Source of the DNA: CAXXOZ01 sp963676435
Lineage (GTDB): Bacteria; Bacillota; Clostridia; Lachnospirales; Lachnospiraceae
DNA length: 20,500 bases
Direction: 5' to 3'
NCBI GenBank assembly: GCA_963676435.2
Contig: CAXXOZ010000017.1
Location: 1-20,500 of the forward strand
In this document: positions 14,631 through 20,500 of the stretch, one piece after another
Layout: each line of letters begins with the position of its first letter
Position numbering within the stretch: the stretch's first letter is position 1
The notes under the pieces: model-generated
The model's input: only the letters and a program-made list of their open reading frames with translations
Databases searched by the model: none
Told to the model about the DNA's origin: nothing
Position numbers and translations under genes: made by a program

Positions 14631-15574
14631 AGCTGTTTTCCTATTTCTTTTTCAAGCCTAGAAACGACTTCATCTATCTTTCCTTTAATCGTACAACCGG
14701 CAGCTTTTATATGACCACCACCACCGAAACCTGAAGCTACTTCATTAACATTAACTTTGTCGTTTGAGCGTAAACTTATCTTGTATTCATGTGGGATTAT
14801 TTCATTTATAAATATGGCACACTCCACACCTCGTGTAATTCTTAGCTGATCAACTATACCATCTAAGTCTTTTGCCCACAAGTCATATTTCCTCATCTGT
14901 TCTCTTGTAATAACGGTGTATATAACCTTTCCATCTAATAGCAGTTTGCTACTTAATAATGCTTCACCTAAAATCAAGTTTTGGTGATAAGTTTTTGAGT
15001 AAAAACTTTCATCAATAATTTTTGAAAATGGAATTTTATAATCTATTAATCTTCCCGCTATTTCCATTGTTTTTGAAGAAGTATTGGAGTGTTTGAAAAC
15101 GCCTGAATCATAAACTATTCCTGTATATAAACACTCAGCAGTTTTTTCATCTATTTCATCATGTTCAAGCATTGTATATAAAACTTCACTTGCCGATGAT
15201 GCTGTTGGTACAATTATGTTTTCATCTGCAAATCCAATATTACTGATATGATGATCTATACATATAGTTTTTTTAGCTGCCTTGAAGTATTTATGAGCTG
15301 TTCCGATTCTTGCTTCATCACTTACATCTATCACAATAAATATATCATGTTCTTTATCTTCTCTATCATAATTTATTTTATCTGTTGAAGGTAAAAAATC
15401 AAATTTATCTGAAAAAGTCTCTAAATAAATATCCACTTCCTTATCTGGATAATTTTTCGCGATATAGTTGTATAAAGCAAGTGTTGAACCAACACAGTCT
15501 CCGTCAGGTCTTATGTGACCTGTAATCCCTAACTTTTTTATGTCCTTAATATATGTATCAATCTTTTGAATCAT
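14627..15574 (-). CDS. nrnA: DHH-family bifunctional oligoribonuclease / pAp phosphatase (NrnA)
   Basis: Degrades short RNA fragments (nano-RNA) and dephosphorylates 3'-phosphoadenosine 5'-phosphate. The 315 aa show the DHH metal-site motifs HIRPDGD (20-26), IDVSD (82-86) and IDHH (106-109), and the DHHA1 motif GFGGGGHIKAAG (around 282-293). I chose the ATG at 15574 because GAGG lies 5 nt before it. A TTG at 15601 would add nine residues but sits inside rbfA with no better site. The gap to the rbfA stop is 7 bp, and the 3' end overlaps truB by 4 bp. The place between rbfA and truB is the usual one in Firmicutes. Confidence 0.95.
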   Translation of the reverse strand: MIQKIDTYIKDIKKLGITGHIRPDGDCVGSTLALYNYIAKNYPDKEVDIYLETFSDKFDFLPSTDKINYDREDKEHDIFIVIDVSDEARIGTAHKYFKAAKKTICIDHHISNIGFADENIIVPTASSASEVLYTMLEHDEIDEKTAECLYTGIVYDSGVFKHSNTSSKTMEIAGRLIDYKIPFSKIIDESFYSKTYHQNLILGEALLSSKLLLDGKVIYTVITREQMRKYDLWAKDLDGIVDQLRITRGVECAIFINEIIPHEYKISLRSNDKVNVNEVASGFGGGGHIKAAGCTIKGKIDEVVSRLEKEIGKQL

Positions 15575-15581
15575 TACTACC

Positions 15582-15932
15582 TCACTTAACAATATCGTCA
15601 ATTAATTTTGACATTTTCACACCATACTCTATAGAATTATCAACAATAAATATAATCTGAGGAGTATTTCTTAGGTTTAATCCACTTGCAAGCTTTTTTC
15701 TTATAAATCCTTCAGCACTTTTAAGTCCAGCTAAAGTATCTTTTCTTGCTTCTTCATCTCCAAGCACACTGACATATGCTTTACATATTTTCAAGTCAGT
15801 AGTTACTTCGACAGAAACAATAGATGTCATTTCACTAATTCTTGGATCCTTTATTTCATTTCTGATTATCTCACTCAGTTCTCTGTGAACTTCCATATTT
15901 ATTCTGGTATTTTTAATACTATTTTTTTTCAT
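15582..15932 (-). CDS. rbfA: 30S ribosome-binding factor A
   Basis: Small KH-like protein that binds immature 30S subunits and assists 16S rRNA 5' end maturation. Family features are seen: RINMEVHRELSEIIRNEIKDPRI near the N-terminus, DLKICKAYVSVLG in the middle, and FIRKKLASGLNLRNTPQIIFIVDNSIEYG near the end. I prefer the ATG at 15932 (116 aa), one base after the infB stop, with GAGG about 12 nt upstream. A TTG at 15950 would give 122 aa and overlap infB by 17 bp, but that codon overlaps the GAGG itself. The infB-rbfA order is conserved. Confidence 0.94.
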   Translation of the reverse strand: MKKNSIKNTRINMEVHRELSEIIRNEIKDPRISEMTSIVSVEVTTDLKICKAYVSVLGDEEARKDTLAGLKSAEGFIRKKLASGLNLRNTPQIIFIVDNSIEYGVKMSKLIDDIVK

Positions 15933-15933
15933 A

Positions 15934-18627
15934 CTATCTTGGTACCTCAACCATTTCGTAGGCCTCTACGATATCTCCTTCATTAAGGTCATTAAATTTT
16001 TCAAAAACAAAACCACACTCATAGCCAGTTTTAACTTCTTTTACATCATCCTTAAATCTTTTTAGTGATACCAAAGGCCCTTCATATATCTGGGTTCCTT
16101 CTCTTGAAATTCTTACGCTGCAACCTCTTTTGAATACACCGTCAAGAACATAAGAACCTGCAATTGTTCCAACTCCTGAAGCTTTAAATGTCTGTCTAAC
16201 TTCAGCATGTCCTATTACTTTTTCTTCAAATACAGGATCTAATAATCCCTTCATCGCTGCTTGAACATCTTCAATTGCGTTATATATAACTTTATAAAGT
16301 CTTAAGTCAACTTTTTCTCTTTCAGCAATTTCTTTTGCTGTATTATCTGGTTTTACATTAAACCCAATAATAATTCCGTTTGATGCTGATGCCAAAATAA
16401 CATCTGATTCATTTATCGCACCAACTCCTCCATGAATTATTTTAACAACTACTTCATCATTAGACAATTTTTCAAGACTTTGTCTTACTGCTTCAACAGA
16501 ACCCTGAACATCTGCTTTAACTACAATACCTAACTCTTTAACATCTCCTGACTGAATCTGTGTAAATAAGTCATCAAGAGACATTCTGGATTTTTCTTTC
16601 GCTCCTTCGATAAGTTTTTCCTTACCATCAACAATAAATGTTTCAGCAAAACTTTTTGCTTCTTTATCATTTTCTGTAGCCACAAAGATTTCTCCTGCTT
16701 TTGGTGTTGCATTTAGCCCTAATATTTCTACTGGCATTGATGGTTTTGCTTCTTTTATTCTTCTTCCTAAGTCATCCATCATTGCTCTTACTTTTCCGTA
16801 GCATGATCCAGCTGCTATATTTTCTCCAACTTTTAATGTACCCTTTTGTACTAAAACAGTTGCAACTGGTCCTTTACCCTTATCAAGTTTAGCTTCTACT
16901 ACAATACCTCTTGCCTTTCTATCTGGGTTAGATTTTAATTCTAAAATTTCCGCATTAAGAAGTACCATTTCTAATAATGATTCTATACCTTCTTTTGTAT
17001 GGGCAGAAACTGGTACAAAAATCGTATCTCCACCCCAATCTTCTGGTACAAGTTGTTGCTCTGATAATTCTTGTTTTACTCTATCAATATTCGCTCCAGC
17101 TTTGTCAATTTTATTAATTGCTACAATAATACTTATCCCAGCCGCTTTAGCGTGATTTATCGCTTCAATTGTTTGAGGCATCACTCCATCATCTGCCGCA
17201 ACAACAAGTATTGCAATATCTGTTGCCTGCGCTCCACGCATACGCATAGCAGTGAAAGCCTCATGTCCTGGTGTATCAAGGAATGTGATTTTCTGGTTGT
17301 TAATTTCAACCATGTAAGCACCAATATGCTGTGTGATTCCACCAGCCTCTCTTGAAATAACATTTGTTTCTCTTATTGCATCAAGAAGAGATGTTTTTCC
17401 GTGATCTACATGCCCCATTACACAGACAACTGGTGGTCTTGTAGTTAGTTTATCTTCTTCTTCATCTTCTTCTTTAAGAAGCTCCTCGATTAAGTCTACT
17501 TTCACTTCTTTTGTTGATATTATATCAAATTCAAGGGCTATTTCTTCTGCTGATTCAAAATCTATTTCCTGATTTATTGTAACTACTTTACCCTGTAAGA
17601 ATAGCTTTTTAACCAAGGCTGAAGGTTGCATTTTCATCTTTTCTGCTAACTCTTTTATAGTTAAGTATTCTGGTAAAATAATTTCTTTCACTTCTTCTAC
17701 AACAGGCTTTTGTATTGGTTTAATGACTGGTTTTTGAAGATTTGATTGTCTTCTTCCACCCTGATTAGGTCTTCTTCCACCACCCTGATTAGGTCTTTTT
17801 GAGTTTCCTGAAGACTTATCATTGTGCTGTCTTTTTGCAAAATCCTTGCTGTCTGGTTTTTTTACATCTGCCCTTAAGTCAAGTCCACCTAAATCTAATT
17901 TATTAAATGTAGGTTTTTGTCCAGATCTATTGTTCTGATTTTGTCTATTGTCCTGGCCTGGTCTATTGTTCTGACCTGGTCTATTATTTTGACCTGGTCT
18001 ATTGTTCTGGCCTGATCTATTGTACTGATTTTGTCTATTATCCTGACCTGGTCTATTGTTCTGGCCTGGTCTATTATTTTGGTTTTGTCTATTATCCTGA
18101 CCTGGCCTATTGTTTTGATTTTGTCTATTATCCTGACCAGATCTATTATAGTTATTTCTGTTGTTTTGCTGTGGTCTTCCAGTGTTTGTAGCATTATTAC
18201 CAGTAGGTCTGTTTTGACTAACTGGTCTATCGTTTGTTGATCTATTTTGGTTAAATGTTTTTTCTTGTGGAGGTCTGTTCTGACCAGTTGCTCTTTCCTG
18301 TTGTGGCTTTGATGTTCTACCATCAGGTCTTTGCCCCTGTTTTGCCGAATTGTTTTTATTCATAGGCGGTCTTTTTAATGAACTGTTTTGAGGATTGTAG
18401 ACATGAGAAATTCTTTTTTTCTTAACCTCTTCTTCCTTTTTCACCTGTTTAGTTTCATTATTTTGTGTCTTTGGAGAAAATGCTTTTTTCACATAATCTA
18501 CGTCTTCTATAGTAATGGTGCTCATGTGATTTTTTACATCCGCACCCTTTTCTTTTAATATATTCACTATATCTTTACTATCTTTTTCAATCTCTTTTGC
18601 CAGTTCATGTATCCTCATATTTGACAT
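15934..18627 (-). CDS. infB: Translation initiation factor IF-2
   Basis: GTPase that brings fMet-tRNA to the 30S subunit and promotes subunit joining. In the 897 aa: an N-terminal IF2_N domain (about 1-50), a long low-complexity linker (about 52-300), a second IF2_N domain (about 318-372), the G domain with P-loop GHVDHGKT (405-412), DTPGH (451-455) and NKID (505-508), then domains II, III and the C-terminal tRNA-binding domain. The start ATG has an ideal AGGAGG 8 nt upstream and overlaps the preceding L7Ae-like gene by 23 bp. The linker is unusually rich in Asn, Gln, Arg and Gly (see the repeat entry). Confidence 0.97.
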   Translation of the reverse strand: MSNMRIHELAKEIEKDSKDIVNILKEKGADVKNHMSTITIEDVDYVKKAFSPKTQNNETKQVKKEEEVKKKRISHVYNPQNSSLKRPPMNKNNSAKQGQRPDGRTSKPQQERATGQNRPPQEKTFNQNRSTNDRPVSQNRPTGNNATNTGRPQQNNRNNYNRSGQDNRQNQNNRPGQDNRQNQNNRPGQNNRPGQDNRQNQYNRSGQNNRPGQNNRPGQNNRPGQDNRQNQNNRSGQKPTFNKLDLGGLDLRADVKKPDSKDFAKRQHNDKSSGNSKRPNQGGGRRPNQGGRRQSNLQKPVIKPIQKPVVEEVKEIILPEYLTIKELAEKMKMQPSALVKKLFLQGKVVTINQEIDFESAEEIALEFDIISTKEVKVDLIEELLKEEDEEEDKLTTRPPVVCVMGHVDHGKTSLLDAIRETNVISREAGGITQHIGAYMVEINNQKITFLDTPGHEAFTAMRMRGAQATDIAILVVAADDGVMPQTIEAINHAKAAGISIIVAINKIDKAGANIDRVKQELSEQQLVPEDWGGDTIFVPVSAHTKEGIESLLEMVLLNAEILELKSNPDRKARGIVVEAKLDKGKGPVATVLVQKGTLKVGENIAAGSCYGKVRAMMDDLGRRIKEAKPSMPVEILGLNATPKAGEIFVATENDKEAKSFAETFIVDGKEKLIEGAKEKSRMSLDDLFTQIQSGDVKELGIVVKADVQGSVEAVRQSLEKLSNDEVVVKIIHGGVGAINESDVILASASNGIIIGFNVKPDNTAKEIAEREKVDLRLYKVIYNAIEDVQAAMKGLLDPVFEEKVIGHAEVRQTFKASGVGTIAGSYVLDGVFKRGCSVRISREGTQIYEGPLVSLKRFKDDVKEVKTGYECGFVFEKFNDLNEGDIVEAYEMVEVPR
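17917..18174 (-). repeat. Tandem repeats in infB coding for an NRPGQ(D/N)NRQNQ-type linker
   Basis: Residues about 152-237 of IF-2 consist of alternating short units, GQDNRQNQNNRP and GQNNRP, with a few Ser or Tyr substitutions. At the DNA level they are near-identical copies of 18 and 36 bp. The region is in frame, uncharged apart from Arg, and predicted to be disordered. IF-2 linkers vary widely between species, so this is probably a flexible tether, but the copies make it prone to length change. Confidence 0.85.
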
Positions 18628-18943
18628 GTTGTATACCTCCTGTTTCTATTAATGTTTGGATTTTTTCTGAAAATCCTCTATCTAAAACTGCTACTGATGA
18701 TCTTTCGCCTTTACCTATGTAATGTCCAAGCTCATCTTTATTAGAAAATAAATATAATGGAACCTTGTAATGTTTACACATATTAGTAAACATTTTAGTT
18801 GTATTCCCTGATGCATCCATAGCTACTATCACCAGTAACGCCTTTTTTTCCTTAATAGCCTTTTCAACCATGAAACCACCACTTTGTATCTTACCTGCCT
18901 TTGCTGCTAATCCTAACATTGACAGTACTTTTTTATTATTCAA
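18605..18943 (-). CDS. L7Ae/L30e-family RNA-binding protein (YlxQ-like)
   Basis: 112 aa with the L7Ae/L30e/S12e fold: LGLAAKAGKIQSGGFMVEKAIKEKKALLVIVAMDASGNT, then LGHYIGKGERSSVAVLD. In this position (ylxR-ylxQ-infB) the family is a conserved ribosomal-protein-like kink-turn RNA binder of incompletely known role. The start is TTG at 18943, supported by GAGGAG about 10 nt upstream and an 8-bp overlap with the ylxR stop (TTGAATAA). The alternative ATG at codon 9 would remove part of the conserved first helix. Confidence 0.92.
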   Translation of the reverse strand: MNNKKVLSMLGLAAKAGKIQSGGFMVEKAIKEKKALLVIVAMDASGNTTKMFTNMCKHYKVPLYLFSNKDELGHYIGKGERSSVAVLDRGFSEKIQTLIETGGIQHVKYEDT

Positions 18944-19208
18944 GGTTATTAAACTCCTCTTTTAATTTTATGTATATTTCTTTAGGTATAGAAGCCTTTA
19001 ATGAACGTTCAAAACCTTTATTTTTCTCAGCTTTTAAAAAACATTCTTCTAAGCGACACAGATATGCCCCTCTTCCATTTTTTTTACCTGTAGAGTCAAT
19101 AAATATTTCATTCTCGGAATTTTTTAAAACTCTTATCATTTCCTTTTTAGACTTCATTTCACCGCAGCCTATACACTGTCTTAATGGTGTTTTTTTGGTT
19201 GTGCCCAT
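18936..19208 (-). CDS. rnpM: YlxR family protein (RNase P modulator RnpM)
   Basis: 90 aa with the family signature PLRQCIGCGEMKSKKEMIRV (Cys12, Cys15) and GRGAYLC (Cys51, with Cys56 nearby). Homologues are small RNA-binding proteins, and the B. subtilis protein has been reported to bind RNase P RNA and modulate its activity. It is encoded between nusA and the L7Ae-like gene, as usual. It starts 8 bp after the nusA stop and overlaps the next gene by 8 bp. Confidence 0.93.
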   Translation of the reverse strand: MGTTKKTPLRQCIGCGEMKSKKEMIRVLKNSENEIFIDSTGKKNGRGAYLCRLEECFLKAEKNKGFERSLKASIPKEIYIKLKEEFNNLE

Positions 19209-19216
19209 CTATGCTC

Positions 19217-20372
19217 CTATTCTTCCTCCTGTGCTTCTTCTTCAGAATATTCTTCTTCTAATTCTTCTGATTCCAAAACTTCGTCTTCATAGTACTCATC
19301 CTCAAAACCTTCTTCGAATTCGTCAAACCAACCAAGTTCTCTAGCCTGTGTTTCACTTTTTATATCAATTTTGAAATTTGTGAGTCTTGCAGCAAGCCTT
19401 GCATTTTGTCCTTCCTTACCAATTGCCAATGATAACTGATAATCTGGAACTACAACACTAGCTGTTTTATCTTCATCATCTGCCAAAACTGAAACTACTT
19501 TTGCTGGTGATAAAGCATTTTCAATTAATATAGCTGGATTTTCACTCCATGATACTATATCAATTTTTTCTCCTCTAAGTTCACTTACAATAGAGTTAAC
19601 TCTTGCCCCATTCATTCCTACACATGCTCCAACCGGATCAACATCTGGATTGTTTGACCAAACAGCTATTTTTGTACGTGAACCAGCTTCTCTTGAAATA
19701 CTTTTTATTTCAACTGTTCCATCTTTAACTTCTGTAACTTCTGATTCAAATAATCTTTTAACCAAGTCTGGATGAGTTCTTGAAACAAGTATTTTAGGGC
19801 CTTTAGGAGTATCTTTAACTTCTAAAACATAAAGTTTAATTCTTTCGGTTGGTTTAAATATTTCTGATTTAACCTGCTCACTCTCTGTTAAAAGAGCATC
19901 TGCTTTACCTAAATTGATGCTTATATTTTTTCCATTAATTCTTTGCACTACACCAGTAAACAACATCTTTTTCTTTTCCGTAATATTTATCAAAAATAAC
20001 TTTTCTTTCTTCTTCTCTAATTTTTTGCAGAATAACATTCTTTGCATTTTGAGCTGCTATTCTTCCAAATTCTTTAGATTTAATTTCAATATTTACAATG
20101 TCATCTTCCTTGTAGTTTTTATCAATTTCCTTTGCCTCTTCTATAGAAATCTCAATCGAAGAATCTTCAACTTCTTTCACTACCGTTTTCGCTGCAAATA
20201 TATGAAAATCTCCAGATTTTTTATCGATTTCCACTCTTACATTATCTGCTTTTCCAAAATTATTTCTATAAGCTGTAATTAATGAATTTTCTATAGCTTC
20301 TATTAATACATCTTTATTTATATCTTTTTCTCTTTCTAAAGTATCTAATGCTTCTATTAATTCACTATTCAT
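19217..20372 (-). pseudogene. nusA: Transcription termination/antitermination factor NusA, split by a frameshift
   Basis: NusA binds RNA polymerase and the nascent RNA to control pausing and termination. The first frame (ATG at 20372, after AGGAGG) encodes residues 1-138, the N-terminal polymerase-binding domain, then reads 7 wrong residues (YWCSAKN) to a stop at 19935. The rest lies in another frame: TGVVQRI of the S1 domain, KH1 with CVGMNGARV (about 249-257), KH2 with IGKEGQNARLAARLT (about 316-330) and an acidic tail. Removing one T from the coding-strand TTT at 19958-19960 restores the conserved DVVTGVVQRI and a 384-aa protein, a normal short Firmicutes NusA. NusA is essential in well-studied bacteria, so a sequencing error is the leading explanation. 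A real mutation is possible. Confidence 0.85.
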
Positions 20373-20392
20373 CTTTCTAAATTCCTCCTAAA

Positions 20393-20500
20393 CTAAAAAT
20401 CAAAAGCAGGTCTTATGAGAGCAATATCTGCTCTTATAAACTCTTTATCTTCAGAATCTATTTCTAAAACTATTTTTTCTTCATTATACTCTTTTAAAAC
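20393..20500 (-). CDS. rimP: Ribosome maturation factor RimP (C-terminal part)
   Basis: The last 35 codons of a gene entering from the right edge, ending IRADIALIRPAFDF and TAG at 20393-20395. This ending matches the C-terminal SH3-like domain of RimP, which assists 30S subunit maturation. Its place 20 bp before nusA is the standard rimP-nusA order. Only the tail is visible, so integrity of the gene cannot be judged. Confidence 0.85.
   Translation of the reverse strand, partial: VLKEYNEEKIVLEIDSEDKEFIRADIALIRPAFDF

Noticed and set aside
17917..18174. Regular short repeats that could suggest a CRISPR array
   Set aside because: The units are 18-36 bp, contiguous with no unique spacers, and keep the infB reading frame.
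17895..18323. Overlapping minus-strand frame rich in Ile, Asp, Thr and Arg within infB, and the plus-strand frame 18031-18240
   Set aside because: Both are out-of-frame readings of the infB DNA repeats; the IF-2 frame is complete and conserved.
19935..20047. Programmed ribosomal frameshift in nusA
   Set aside because: A +1 shift is required, no recognised +1 site is present, and shifting at the A-run gives a non-conserved sequence. A single extra T explains the data better.

Overview
The window reads as chromosomal DNA of an AT-rich, anaerobic Bacillota, most likely class Clostridia. The evidence is the low GC content, strong AGGAGG-type ribosome binding sites, the Firmicutes-style rimP-nusA-ylxR-ylxQ-infB-rbfA-nrnA-truB-ribF order, and NuoE/NuoF-like electron-transfer subunits of the kind that accompany [FeFe]-hydrogenases. 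I cannot name the species. Every native gene lies on the minus strand, so transcription runs from high to low coordinates. Only three transposase genes lie on the plus strand.

Layout in transcription order. From 20500 to 12807 lies a tightly packed translation and RNA-metabolism operon: rimP (partial), nusA (split by a one-base frameshift near 19958-19960), ylxR/rnpM, an L7Ae-like protein gene, infB (with a long Asn/Gln/Arg/Gly repeat region), rbfA, nrnA, truB and ribF. A Na+/phosphate cotransporter with a PhoU-like tail follows (12790-11030). Next is a 196-bp leader holding two tandem units, each a small hexaloop hairpin overlapping an intrinsic terminator, and then the ammonium transporter amtB and a P-II signalling gene, glnB. 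Three identical 1,590-bp IS4-family elements in direct tandem array fill 4423-9206, between the glnB stop codon and the rpsO promoter. Beyond them come rpsO and pnp, with strong RNA hairpins between them, and then nuoE-like and nuoF-like genes, the last running off the left edge.

How the parts work together. The right-hand cluster supplies transcription elongation control, translation initiation, 30S maturation, tRNA pseudouridylation, FMN/FAD synthesis and nano-RNA turnover. In many Firmicutes rpsO-pnp follows ribF directly. Here phosphate and ammonium transport genes and an IS array lie between them, and rpsO has its own good promoter (TAGACA, 17 bp, TATACT). The amtB-glnB pair is a nitrogen-acquisition unit, and its leader looks built for conditional antitermination. 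Its hairpin loops (AAAGGC, with A1 and G4) resemble the RNA targets of ANTAR-domain antiterminators.

The items most worth a second look are the duplicated amtB leader modules, the tandem IS array with identical 7-bp spacers that create a terminator at each junction, the nusA frameshift, and the rpsO-pnp hairpins.
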